Positions 34,124 to 42,044 of a stretch of 64,000 bases of DNA are shown here, in pieces. Both the position numbers and the translations under genes were made by a program. The DNA comes from Aquimarina rhabdastrellae (GTDB lineage Bacteria; Bacteroidota; Bacteroidia; Flavobacteriales; Flavobacteriaceae). Every line of letters begins with the position of its first letter. The first letter of the stretch is position 1. Below the pieces are notes generated by a model that made no database searches, was not told the DNA's origin, and saw nothing but the letters and a program-made list of their open reading frames with translations. The stretch spans positions 434,001 through 498,000 of the forward strand of contig CANDNT010000002.1 of the NCBI GenBank assembly GCA_947387485.1, written 5' to 3'.

Positions 34124-34256
34124 ACATTTTACAATGTATTTTATGTTAAATGTTTGTTTTTTTTTGTAAAATGTTGATTTTATGCATATTTTGAGGCGTA
34201 ATATGTTTAGTGTTATTGTTTTTTTATTAAAAATGTTTCTTGTTTCTGTAAAATGT
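34124..34256. promoter_or_regulatory. helically phased TGTAAAATGT array
   Basis: TGTAAAATGT occurs exactly at 34165-34174 and 34247-34256 and, inverted, at 34124-34133. One-mismatch TGTTAAATGT is at 34144-34153 and two-mismatch TTAAAAATGT at 34227-34236. Start distances are 20, 21, 62 and 20 bp, all close to multiples of 20.5 bp (two helical turns). A multi-site operator or a curved-DNA element is suggested. Confidence 0.5.
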
Positions 34257-34319
34257 GTCTTTTTGAAGTGAGTATTGGTATTAGTATCTTCACGGCTGAT
34301 CATCTAGAATAAAGAACTT

Positions 34320-34751
34320 ATGGAACACTATAGAAAATTAGAACGCATGTATCTTGATGCGAATCTTAATACAGAAATATATACTACAACAACAATTACT
34401 ATAGCAGAAGAAGAGGCAACTATCTCATTGACTATAGAACCTAAGTATTTTCATGCGTTAGGTGCGATTCATGGCTCTGTATATTTTAAATTACTAGATG
34501 ATGCAGCGTTTTTTGCGGTAAATTCTATAGTAAAAGATGCTTTTGTACTGACAACAAATTTTAATATTAATTTGGTTAGACCTGTAAACTCAGGAACAAT
34601 AAAAGCAGTTGGTAAGGTAAAATTTAGATCAAGAAATTTATATATAGCAGAAAGCACTTTGTATAATGAAGATGGAAAAGAGGTTGCATTTGGGACAGGG
34701 CATTTTGCAAAAAGCAAAGTAGCTTTGACCGAAGAAATAGGGTATAAATAA
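34320..34751 (+). CDS. PaaI-type hotdog thioesterase
   Basis: A 143-residue hotdog-fold protein. LGAIHGSVYFKLLDDAAFFAVNSIV matches the PaaI/YbgC-like G-x-x-H-G-x-x-x-x-L-x-D segment, with Asp in LLDDAA as the likely catalytic residue, and TTNFNINLVRPVNSGTIKAVGKVKFRSRNLYIAESTLYNEDGKEVAFGTGHF is the usual strand run. It should hydrolyse acyl-CoA or a related thioester; chain specificity is unknown. It is divergent from the DUF2589 operon, so both may respond to the shared upstream region. A bidirectional terminator follows directly. Confidence 0.9.
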   Translation: MEHYRKLERMYLDANLNTEIYTTTTITIAEEEATISLTIEPKYFHALGAIHGSVYFKLLDDAAFFAVNSIVKDAFVLTTNFNINLVRPVNSGTIKAVGKVKFRSRNLYIAESTLYNEDGKEVAFGTGHFAKSKVALTEEIGYK

Positions 34752-34778
34752 AAAAGGCGTTCATTATGAACGCCTTTT
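34752..34778. terminator. bidirectional terminator
   Basis: AAAAGGCGTTCA (34752-34763) pairs exactly with TGAACGCCTTTT (34767-34778) around TTA. A-rich on one side and T-rich on the other, it lies exactly between two convergent stop codons. Confidence 0.92.
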
Positions 34779-34779
34779 A

Positions 34780-36285
34780 TTACTCTTCAATAACCTCAAA
34801 CTGTTTGATTGCAGCATTGGGTTCCATAATGTGATGACCTTTCCAAAAATCAGGATTGTATCTAGACATATATTGAGGGTCTATATTGTTATTTTCTTTG
34901 CTAGCATTATAAGAGGCTTCAGAAATAGTTTTAGAATTATAAATAACTAATTCATATTTGGTAAGATTAGATGTCTGCACATCTATATTTAGTGATAACT
35001 CGTTTTGTTTACGTCTACCTTTGACAAATTTATTTTTTTCAATGATTTTTAAAGGCCTGTCAACACCAGCACTTCCTCCAGTTTGGAGTTCGATAAACTG
35101 AATGTCGTATTTTTGAGTTTGAGGATCTTTTTTAAAGATAGTTTTTCCTTTAAATACAGACTCTCTATAGTTAAAACCAAATAAACTAATACTTCTTAAC
35201 GGATTTACGTTTTCATAATCTATACGCATAATAGCAAAATCCTCAGTATTGACATAAAATGTACCTTTAAAATCTTGACTTCCTTTAGGTTTAAAATCAA
35301 TGACATAAGCACTGCTATCATCCATATACGTATAATCTTTTAACTCAAACTCATAACGACCACTTTTATTGATGAAATTGAGTTTAGCATCATCTTCAAA
35401 GAATACTTCAGATAATAAGAACTTTAAATTTCTCTTTTTGTATTTCAAGAAATAATTCTTTTTGTTTTTATTTTCATGATTTTCTACATCTTCTTTTAAT
35501 TCGGCAGCTTCTGCATTATCTTTTAATAAGGAGTCCACCTGAATTTTTGTACCTAAAAACCAACCTGATTTGATTTTGAGATAAGAATTGGGTTTTACAT
35601 TTTTCTTTAAGATCCCTTGAATACGATCAGACATTTGCTTGATAGTTCCCTCATTGTTTTTGTCATATAAACGAGCAGCTTTAACAATATTCAATTTTTG
35701 TTTTTCGTAATTACCATATAATGTAGCGAGAGATTCTGTAAAAGCAGATGCTTTTTTAGGAATACTTCTTACAATACTATCAATGAGATCTTTATTCAAT
35801 TCTTCTATAGAGGATTTTTTTACTTTAATATTGGTTTTGTGTATATTGTTGAAAAATGATTCTCGTAAAAAAATCTTTTTCTCAGATAAATCTCTGTTGT
35901 AATTTTGAGAAAGACGATCCTCCACGTTTTCTATTATTTCTTCTATGCTTAAGTTTTTATTAGAAATAAAAACGCTTTTAAGTTCGATAGCTTTAGGTTC
36001 AATATAGAGTACACTATCAATAGTAGTGTTTAAAGCAAATGCAGTACGATCATATCCTACAGAGGATATAATTAAAGAGTCTTGTGATGTAGGAGCTTTT
36101 TCCAAACTATAGCTAAAACGTCCTTCTTCATTAGTAATGATTCCGTCATATTGAGAAAATTGAACAGTAGCATAGGGAATTGGTTCTAATGTTTTTTTAT
36201 CAAGAACACGACTAGAAATGTGTTGTGCATAACTGCTATTGAAGCAAATAAGAGTAAAAAATAATAAGCGTAAAAATGTGTGCAT
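34780..36285 (-). CDS. exported protein with CarboxypepD_reg domain and DUF5686-like body
   Basis: A 501-residue exported protein. Signal peptide FLRLLFFTLICFNSSYA, cleaved near 20-21. Residues about 23-105 form a carboxypeptidase-regulatory beta sandwich (SRVLDKKTLEPIPYATVQFSQYDGIITNEEGRFSY, then DSLIISSVGYDRTAF), the module found at the N terminus of SusC-like and DUF5686 outer membrane proteins. The remainder has charged helices and strand-rich segments (VNPLRSISLFGFNYRESVFKG) of the DUF5686 kind but is shorter than full-length barrels, so envelope-associated function is likely and unspecified. Confidence 0.72.
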   Translation of the reverse strand: MHTFLRLLFFTLICFNSSYAQHISSRVLDKKTLEPIPYATVQFSQYDGIITNEEGRFSYSLEKAPTSQDSLIISSVGYDRTAFALNTTIDSVLYIEPKAIELKSVFISNKNLSIEEIIENVEDRLSQNYNRDLSEKKIFLRESFFNNIHKTNIKVKKSSIEELNKDLIDSIVRSIPKKASAFTESLATLYGNYEKQKLNIVKAARLYDKNNEGTIKQMSDRIQGILKKNVKPNSYLKIKSGWFLGTKIQVDSLLKDNAEAAELKEDVENHENKNKKNYFLKYKKRNLKFLLSEVFFEDDAKLNFINKSGRYEFELKDYTYMDDSSAYVIDFKPKGSQDFKGTFYVNTEDFAIMRIDYENVNPLRSISLFGFNYRESVFKGKTIFKKDPQTQKYDIQFIELQTGGSAGVDRPLKIIEKNKFVKGRRKQNELSLNIDVQTSNLTKYELVIYNSKTISEASYNASKENNNIDPQYMSRYNPDFWKGHHIMEPNAAIKQFEVIEE

Positions 36286-36471
36286 AACAAGTGATTTGAT
36301 AGAGACAATGAAGTTAAAATACTTTTTGATAAATAGTTATTATGAAGACGAAATAATTTTTATGGTGTTACAAAGTAATGGTCATGTGATATCAAAAATA
36401 CTTACATAAACAATACTTATAATATAAGAAGGAATCCCCGTAGTTTACTAGTCTAAGAAAGTGGATATGTG

Positions 36472-36479
36472 TATCTTTG
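36472..36479 (+). promoter_or_regulatory. -7 box of hemB
   Basis: TATCTTTG, an exact TAnnTTTG match, 27 bp upstream of the ATG at 36506. It lies inside the longer open frame that begins at a GTG at 36461 and so rules that start out. Confidence 0.6.
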
Positions 36480-36505
36480 AATATCCTAAAAAAGAATACC
36501 CAATT

Positions 36506-37480
36506 ATGCAACAACTACGCAGAAGTCGCAGACTACGTGTCAATGACGCTATACGATCTATAACTAGAGAAAACGTACTTACACCTAATGATTTTTTAGT
36601 TCCGTTATTTGCTGTTGAAGGAAAAGGAATTAAAGAAGAAATTGCATCTATGCCAGGTTATTATAGGTATAGTTTGGATTTATTACAACAAGAAGTAAAA
36701 GAGTTATGGGCTATGGGACTAAAAGCTGTTTTACTGTTTGTAAAAGTACCAGATGATTTAAAAGATAATAAAGGAACAGAGGCGTTAAACCCTAACGGAT
36801 TAATGCAACGTGGTATAAAAACAATAAAAGATGCTGTTCCAGATATGTTGGTGATGACAGATGTTGCCTTAGATCCATATTCGTCTTATGGTCATGATGG
36901 AATTGTAGAAAATGGATATATTGTTAATGATCCTACAGCAGAAGTATTAGCTCAAATGGCATTATCTCATACACAAGCAGGAGCAGACTTTGTAGCACCT
37001 AGTGATATGATGGATGGAAGGATTTTTGCAATTCGAGAAACATTAGAAGAAGAAGGTTTTAAGAATACAGGAATCATGAGTTATAGCGCAAAATATGCAT
37101 CTGCATTTTATGGACCTTTTAGAGATGCATTAGATTCGGCACCAGGATTTGGAGATAAAAAGACATATCAGATGGATTTTGCAAATCGTAACGAAGCGAT
37201 TAAAGAAGTAATGATGGATGTAGAAGAAGGAGCAGATATCGTGATGGTAAAACCAGGATTGTGCTATCTTGATATTATTAGAGATGTAAAAAATGTAGTA
37301 GATGTTCCTGTTGCAGCATATCAAGTGAGTGGTGAATATGCAATGGTAAAAGCAGCTGCAGAAAAAGGATGGTTAGATCATGATGCTGTAATGATGGAGC
37401 AATTAATGGCTTTTAAAAGAGCAGGGACAGATTTAATTGCAACATATTTTGCCAAAGATGCGGTTAAACTATTAGGATAA
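36506..37480 (+). CDS. hemB: delta-aminolevulinic acid dehydratase (porphobilinogen synthase)
   Basis: Condenses two 5-aminolevulinate molecules to porphobilinogen. About 324 residues from the ATG at 36506, which fits the family start (LRRSRRLRVNDAIRS). Schiff-base lysines are Lys196 in MSYSAKYASAFYGPFRDA and Lys249 in IVMVKPGLCYLD. The region DVALDPYSSYGHDG (119-132) has no cysteines, so this is the magnesium-type rather than the zinc-cysteine enzyme. The cytochrome c lipoprotein gene starts 5 bp downstream, so heme precursor supply and a heme protein share a message. Confidence 0.97.
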   Translation: MQQLRRSRRLRVNDAIRSITRENVLTPNDFLVPLFAVEGKGIKEEIASMPGYYRYSLDLLQQEVKELWAMGLKAVLLFVKVPDDLKDNKGTEALNPNGLMQRGIKTIKDAVPDMLVMTDVALDPYSSYGHDGIVENGYIVNDPTAEVLAQMALSHTQAGADFVAPSDMMDGRIFAIRETLEEEGFKNTGIMSYSAKYASAFYGPFRDALDSAPGFGDKKTYQMDFANRNEAIKEVMMDVEEGADIVMVKPGLCYLDIIRDVKNVVDVPVAAYQVSGEYAMVKAAAEKGWLDHDAVMMEQLMAFKRAGTDLIATYFAKDAVKLLG

Positions 37481-37485
37481 CTTAA

Positions 37486-37875
37486 ATGAAGAAAATAATA
37501 GCAGCAAGTATATTGATGAGTGTATTAATAGCTTGTAAATCTGAAAAGAAAGAAAAAGAAGAAATCGTAATTGGTACCAAAGAAGTAAAACAAGATCCTG
37601 TTGCTTTAGGAAAAAAACTATTTAATGGTAAAGGGAAATGTATAGCTTGTCATCAAGTAAATAAGAAAACTGTAGGACCAAGCGTTAAAGAAATAGTTGC
37701 TGTATATAAAGAGAAAAAAGGTGATTTGTTGGGGTTTCTTAAAGAAGAACAACCGCCTATTGTAGCTCCTGAAAGTTTTGCGGTAATGAAAACTAATTAT
37801 GCCATTTTAAAAACATTTAAAGATAAAGAACTAGAAGCCTTAATCGCTTATATGAAAAAAATAGGACAAGAATAG
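37486..37875 (+). CDS. cytochrome c lipoprotein
   Basis: A 129-residue single-heme c-type cytochrome. The signal peptide IIAASILMSVLIAC ends in a lipobox with Cys17, so it is membrane-anchored on the periplasmic side. The heme site is CIACH (52-56); Met101 in ESFAVMKTNYAIL is the likely sixth ligand. The domain runs DPVALGKKLFNGKG... to LEALIAYMKKI, the cytochrome c class I pattern. It probably passes electrons to a terminal oxidase or other periplasmic acceptor. It lies 5 bp after hemB and 3 bp before the DinB gene. Confidence 0.9.
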   Translation: MKKIIAASILMSVLIACKSEKKEKEEIVIGTKEVKQDPVALGKKLFNGKGKCIACHQVNKKTVGPSVKEIVAVYKEKKGDLLGFLKEEQPPIVAPESFAVMKTNYAILKTFKDKELEALIAYMKKIGQE

Positions 37876-37878
37876 CTT

Positions 37879-38400
37879 ATGAAAAAGAACTTTTTGAGGA
37901 TTTGTATGATCCTAATGATAATGCCTGCATTTGCACAACAAACTACAGTAAAAGATGCTTTTTTAGAAAAGTGGAATAACTCAAAGGATTATTTAGTAAA
38001 AATAGCTCAGGCTATGCCACAAGAAAAATATGTATATAAACCTACAGAACGCGAAATGAGTTTTGAAGAACAATTGTTGCATATACGAGAAAACTCATTG
38101 TGGTTAAGTACAACCTATTTTACTGATAAAAAGTTTGATAGAGATGCTATAGAAAAAGAACAATTTAAAGATAAAGAAGCACTTATAGTAGCTATAGAAA
38201 AAGCTTTTGATGAGGTAGCAAAAATTATTAAGGATACAGATCCAAAAACATTTAAAGAAGAGGTGAAGTTTTTTGCAGGACCTAAGTCTAAGTTGCAAAT
38301 TCTTAATTTAATTCAAGATCATGTAACGCATCATAGAGGACAAATTATAGTCTATTTAAATCTTAATGAAATTAAGCCGCCACGTTTTGTAGGTTGGTAA
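37879..38400 (+). CDS. exported DinB-like protein
   Basis: A 173-residue DinB/YfiT-like four-helix protein preceded by a signal peptide (FLRICMILMIMPAFAQ, about 1-20), so it acts outside the cytoplasm. Metal ligands of the family are visible: the histidine in EEQLLHIRENSLWL and two in DHVTHHRGQIIVYL (the HxxxH-like C-terminal motif). Family members bind Ni, Zn or Mn and some are thiol transferases. An exported DinB protein behind a cytochrome c gene is typical of Bacteroidota. A terminator hairpin follows. Confidence 0.85.
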   Translation: MKKNFLRICMILMIMPAFAQQTTVKDAFLEKWNNSKDYLVKIAQAMPQEKYVYKPTEREMSFEEQLLHIRENSLWLSTTYFTDKKFDRDAIEKEQFKDKEALIVAIEKAFDEVAKIIKDTDPKTFKEEVKFFAGPKSKLQILNLIQDHVTHHRGQIIVYLNLNEIKPPRFVGW

Positions 38401-38425
38401 TACTATAAAACATTTTAAAGTATTT

Positions 38426-38462
38426 AATGCTGCAACTACATAAAAATAGTGCAGCATTTTTA
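38426..38462 (+). terminator. intrinsic terminator after the DinB gene
   Basis: AATGCTGCA (38426-38434) pairs with TGCAGCATT (38450-38458), the stem extendable by CTA/TAG with one bulge, followed by TTTATTT. It marks the end of the hemB-cytochrome-DinB message. Confidence 0.8.
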
Positions 38463-38531
38463 TTTAAAATTACAGAATTCTATTTAATTTGTAGTTCCAA
38501 TAGCATCTCAATAGTAGTAATATAGATAAAC

Positions 38532-39368
38532 GTGAAATACGAACAAAAAGTCATAAAATATAAAGATCAGATTGTTTTTATGAGACTATCAATGCCGTAT
38601 TTTGATAGAGTTCAAAAGCAATATGCAAAAGATGAAGCTTGTTTTATGTTTGTTAATAAAGGAGCTTTTTCTATTAGGTCACAAGATGACTATATGAATT
38701 TGAATAAAGATACTGCCGTATTAGCAAAATGTTTAAATTACTTCTTTGAGGCAAATGATGAACAAAAAAAATGCGATGATGGAGTAGAGTCTACAGGAAT
38801 ATTTTTATATCCATCTATGGTAAAAGAATTATTTGAGTTTGATGTGACCACCTCAGATTATACTTTTGATTTTAATTTAAAAAAGATCGAAGTAGACCGT
38901 TTATTAGAAAACTATAAAGAGAGTATCAATATTTTATTAGATCATCCAGAACTAGCAGATGAGAATATGATTAAAACAAAGCTAAAAGAATTTGTTTTAT
39001 TGATGTCTAAGTCTCAGCAAGCACCTTCTCAATTAGATTTTTTAGCGGCTTTATTTAAGCCTAACGAAATAGACTTTAAAACTACAATTCAGCATAACCT
39101 ATATGCAAATCTATCTATAGAAGAATTGGCAACACTTTGTCATTTAAGTATATCTTCTTTTAAAAGAAAGTTTAAAACGGTTTTTGGCGAAAGCCCAAAA
39201 CGCTATATCATAAAAAAGAAAGTAGAAAAAGCAGCAGCATTATTAAAATCAAATGACTTGCGTGTTTCAGATATTGCTTATGATGTGGGATTTGAATCTT
39301 TGGCTACTTTTAATAGGAATTTCACTAATATTTACGGAAAATCGCCTTCAGAATATCGTTTGAGCTAA
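38532..39368 (+). CDS. AraC-family regulator (GTG start)
   Basis: A 278-residue AraC/XylS regulator starting at GTG. The N-terminal region (KDEACFMFVNKGAFSIRSQDDYMNLNKDTAVLAKCLNYFFE) is a cupin-like sensor of the ExsA-like type. The C-terminal helix-turn-helix pair is complete: IEELATLCHLSISSFKRKFKTVFGESPKRYIIKKKVEKAAALL and VSDIAYDVGFESLATFNRNFTNIYGKSPSEYRL. It heads a plus-strand run with DUF4345, SRPBCC and SDR genes and probably regulates them. The inducer is unknown. Confidence 0.88.
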   Translation: MKYEQKVIKYKDQIVFMRLSMPYFDRVQKQYAKDEACFMFVNKGAFSIRSQDDYMNLNKDTAVLAKCLNYFFEANDEQKKCDDGVESTGIFLYPSMVKELFEFDVTTSDYTFDFNLKKIEVDRLLENYKESINILLDHPELADENMIKTKLKEFVLLMSKSQQAPSQLDFLAALFKPNEIDFKTTIQHNLYANLSIEELATLCHLSISSFKRKFKTVFGESPKRYIIKKKVEKAAALLKSNDLRVSDIAYDVGFESLATFNRNFTNIYGKSPSEYRLS

Positions 39369-39452
39369 AATGATATGTCTTTGAACTAAAACGAGAAATT
39401 AAGAACTTCCCTTTTCATGACTTTTGCTCTGTAGAATAAAAAGAGCAACGTT

Positions 39453-39848
39453 ATGAAAAAATCAAAAGTATTAAAAATCTATTTAATCCTCTCTGGATTA
39501 TTACTTTCCTTTATAGGAGGAGCTACCTTATTTCTTCCTGTAACTATGAAAGCTACTGCAGAAATTGATATTGCAGGAAGTATTAATGCAATGAATGATG
39601 TAAGAGCCTTTAGCGCCTTATTGCTAGCCGTAGGAATCTTCAGCATTTTGGGAGCTTTGATCCATAAGTTATCCTACAGTACAACTATTATTTCGTCATT
39701 ACTATTTCTATCCTTAGGAGGAGGGAGATTGTTAAGTATCATATTAGATGGAATGCCTGCAGATGGATTAATAAAAGCTACTGCCTTAGAATTTGTCTTA
39801 GGAATTATAGGAACCTTCCTTTTTATAAAATACCGAGAAAATAAATAA
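39453..39848 (+). CDS. DUF4345 membrane protein
   Basis: A 131-residue integral membrane protein with four hydrophobic helices (IYLILSGLLLSFIGGATLFLP, FSALLLAVGIFSILGAL, TTIISSLLFLSLGGGRLLSIIL and ALEFVLGIIGTFLFI). The layout, with MNDVRAFSALLLAVG and GGGRLLSIILDGMP, fits DUF4345, a family of unknown function common next to AraC regulators in Bacteroidota. It lies between the AraC gene and an SRPBCC gene, 21 bp before the latter. Confidence 0.72.
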   Translation: MKKSKVLKIYLILSGLLLSFIGGATLFLPVTMKATAEIDIAGSINAMNDVRAFSALLLAVGIFSILGALIHKLSYSTTIISSLLFLSLGGGRLLSIILDGMPADGLIKATALEFVLGIIGTFLFIKYRENK

Positions 39849-39869
39849 AAAATTAAAATAGAAAGAGTT

Positions 39870-40460
39870 ATGAAAACAACGTTAAAAATAGGTCTCTCAC
39901 TAGTGGTAATGCTATTAAGCCTTAATGTAATAGCACAAAAGAAAGATAAAAAGGTAATCACATTTACTGTAGAAAGAAAAATAGAAGCAGCTGCCGAAAG
40001 AGTGTGGAAGGTAGTAGGAGAGGATTTTGGAGCAATTGCTAATTCGCATCCTAAGATTGTTAGCTCTAATTATAATCAAGGATTTATTACAGGAGGAGAA
40101 AATGCTATCAGAACTTGTAATTTTAATGAAAAAGGAACGAAGTATTTACAAGAGAAACAATTAGAATACGATCCAGAGAATTACAGATTTAAAGTGCAAA
40201 TTTTTCATGCAGGAAAAGTTCCCTTGGATACAGAATATAGTTATGGAGTGTATAAAGTAACACCTATTGATGCTAATTCTTGTAAACTATCGATGACAAT
40301 GGGAGTAAGAACAAAACCAGCTTTTTTAGGACCATTAGCAAAAGGAAGTTTTAAAAAGGATATCGCAGATTATTTATTAGCAGTAGAACACCATGTACTT
40401 ACAGGAGAAAACGTGACTAAAGACAATTTTAAAGCGATCAAGAAGAAGTATAGTAAGTAA
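39870..40460 (+). CDS. exported SRPBCC/polyketide cyclase-like protein
   Basis: A 196-residue protein with a signal peptide (LSLVVMLLSLNVIAQ, cleaved near 22-23) and an SRPBCC helix-grip domain: ITFTVERKIEAAAERVWKVVGEDFGAIANSHPKIVSSNYNQG is the usual N-terminal strand and helix, with a hydrophobic cavity formed by later strands and the C-terminal helix KGSFKKDIADYLLAVEHHVL. Such proteins bind hydrophobic ligands. Being exported is uncommon for the fold. It is followed by an SDR gene 26 bp downstream. Confidence 0.8.
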   Translation: MKTTLKIGLSLVVMLLSLNVIAQKKDKKVITFTVERKIEAAAERVWKVVGEDFGAIANSHPKIVSSNYNQGFITGGENAIRTCNFNEKGTKYLQEKQLEYDPENYRFKVQIFHAGKVPLDTEYSYGVYKVTPIDANSCKLSMTMGVRTKPAFLGPLAKGSFKKDIADYLLAVEHHVLTGENVTKDNFKAIKKKYSK

Positions 40461-40486
40461 GCTTTTTAAAGCATAAAAAAGAAGAA

Positions 40487-41428
40487 ATGAAAAAGTCCAA
40501 GTTAAATAATAAAACGATATTAATCACGGGTGCTAATGCCGGTATAGGAAAAGATACAGCACGACAATTAGCATTGTTAAAGACTACAAAAAAGGTTTAT
40601 TTAGCCTGTAGAAATAAAGATAAAGCAGTAATAGCAAAGAGAGAGTTAGAAGAAATTACAGGCAGATTTATTTTTGAAATAGTAATTATGGATGTAACTA
40701 GTCCAGACTCGGTAAGAAAAGCTGTAAAACAACTAAACGAAGCTATAGATGCGGTAATCTTAAATGCAGGAGGTGTTGGTGGAAAAACTCCTAGAAAATT
40801 AACAAAAGAAGGAGTTACTACAATTACTGCGGTTAATCTTTTAGGACATGTTGTTTTGGTCGATGAACTCCTTAAAGAAGATAAACTAAACAATGTAGTT
40901 TTATATGCAAGCTCAGAAGCGGCAAGAGGGATTAAACAAACAGGGATGAAACGTCCTGATTTAAAAGACTCATCTGTTGCAGAGTTTGAAGCAGTGTTTA
41001 ATGGAGAGTTGTTTGGAGATAAATTTGATCCATTACAAGTTTATGGTGTAGTTAAATATGGAGGAACATTATGGATGTCTTATATGGCTAGAAAGTATCC
41101 TTCGATAAAATTTATAAGTGTAAGTCCAGGTGGGACAAGAGGAACAGAAGGAATGAACGATTTGCCATTTGTAAAGCGAATTCTATTTAAATATATAGGA
41201 ATGCCCGTTTTTATGCCATTAATGGGATTATCACACAAATTGAGTAAAGGAGCAGAACGTTTTGTAGATAGTATTAATAATGATGCTTTACAAAGCGGAG
41301 TTTTTTATGCAAGTAAAGAAAATGTGCTTACAGGACCAATAGTGGACCAGAGTAGAATCTTTCAAGATTTAAAAAATGAAGTCTATCAAAATAATGCCAA
41401 TGAAGCAATACGTAGATTTATTAATTAA
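40487..41428 (+). CDS. short-chain dehydrogenase/reductase
   Basis: A 313-residue SDR. Cofactor motif TGANAGIG at 14-21, LACRNKDKA downstream, LNAGG (92-96) in place of NNAG, catalytic serine in LYASSEAARG (139-148) and Tyr186-x3-Lys190 in QVYGVVK. It belongs to the retinol dehydrogenase/protochlorophyllide-reductase-like group with long C-terminal substrate region. A hydrophobic substrate, perhaps one bound by the neighbouring SRPBCC protein, is a reasonable guess only. A terminator follows the gene. Confidence 0.87.
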   Translation: MKKSKLNNKTILITGANAGIGKDTARQLALLKTTKKVYLACRNKDKAVIAKRELEEITGRFIFEIVIMDVTSPDSVRKAVKQLNEAIDAVILNAGGVGGKTPRKLTKEGVTTITAVNLLGHVVLVDELLKEDKLNNVVLYASSEAARGIKQTGMKRPDLKDSSVAEFEAVFNGELFGDKFDPLQVYGVVKYGGTLWMSYMARKYPSIKFISVSPGGTRGTEGMNDLPFVKRILFKYIGMPVFMPLMGLSHKLSKGAERFVDSINNDALQSGVFYASKENVLTGPIVDQSRIFQDLKNEVYQNNANEAIRRFIN

Positions 41429-41456
41429 GATCTAAGAACATTATAATCTTATAGAT

Positions 41457-41484
41457 AAACACTTCTTATATAGAAGTGTTTTTT
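41457..41484 (+). terminator. intrinsic terminator after the SDR gene
   Basis: AAACACTTCT (41457-41466) pairs exactly with AGAAGTGTTT (41472-41481) and is followed by TTT. It ends the run begun at the AraC gene and also lies at the 3' side of the DUF3995 gene. Confidence 0.87.
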
Positions 41485-41488
41485 GCTA

Positions 41489-41902
41489 TTAAAAAGCAAG
41501 TACAAAACCTATAAGCGCAATAACTAAGCATAAAGGAGAGAATAGTTTAGTATCCCATTTCCCAAATTCAGTTTGACGAATACGTTTAAAAAAACCGATA
41601 TATTTAAAATCGCCAATAGCTCGTAACAAGAAAATAGAAGGAATGATCCATATCCCGTATTTCAAAAACCAATGAGGTAAATCAAATGGGATTAGATTAG
41701 CTAGGATTAAATAAAAAAAAGAAAAAACTAATAGTCCCGCTCCTACAATTGCGCTATCCATTTTTTTAGGATTTAAAACACGTTCCCCATTTTCTTTGGT
41801 AGGTATGGCTTGAACAAATCCAAATTGACCTCCAATAACCCAGTTAAAATGAATAATTCCTAAAATTAAAAATATAAAAGTCAATATAAGTGATAGTACC
41901 AT
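41489..41902 (-). CDS. DUF3995 membrane protein
   Basis: A 137-residue membrane protein with four hydrophobic helices (LILTFIFLILGIIHFNWVIGG, IVGAGLLVFSFFYLILA, IWIIPSIFLLRAIGDF and LCLVIALIGFVLAF). The conserved HFNWVIGG-x-x-G and FLLRAIGDFKYIGFFKR segments fit DUF3995, a small family with unknown function. It is transcribed divergently from the CNNM-family gene, with about 140 bp between the preferred starts. Confidence 0.78.
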   Translation of the reverse strand: MVLSLILTFIFLILGIIHFNWVIGGQFGFVQAIPTKENGERVLNPKKMDSAIVGAGLLVFSFFYLILANLIPFDLPHWFLKYGIWIIPSIFLLRAIGDFKYIGFFKRIRQTEFGKWDTKLFSPLCLVIALIGFVLAF

Positions 41903-42044
41903 GTTGTGTGAAATAATTCAAATTGAAAACAAACTAAATGTACTGATTTTTAAGGAGAAAAGCGATGAAAAAACAGATAATCAAATTTCAATTTTGGAAT
42001 ATACCCGAACTCACAGTAAATTAGCATCATCAATCCTTATCATT

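Larger units (their letters stand above)
33935..34319. other. very AT-rich divergent regulatory region
   Basis: A 385-bp gap between the divergent DUF2589 operon and thioesterase gene. It holds a minus-strand -7 box, an array of TGTAAAATGT-like sites, and a leader hairpin, each listed separately. A minus-strand open frame of 110 codons (33971-34303) is a by-product of base composition: Asn/Lys/Ile/Phe-rich, with no domain. Confidence 0.6.

Noticed and set aside
33971..34303. 110-codon minus-strand frame in the DUF2589 upstream region
   Set aside because: Composition is dominated by Asn, Lys, Ile and Phe, as expected from AT-rich DNA, and it covers the promoter and motif array.
36461..36505. 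GTG start for hemB
   Set aside because: The TATCTTTG box lies inside this stretch and the extra residues have no family match.
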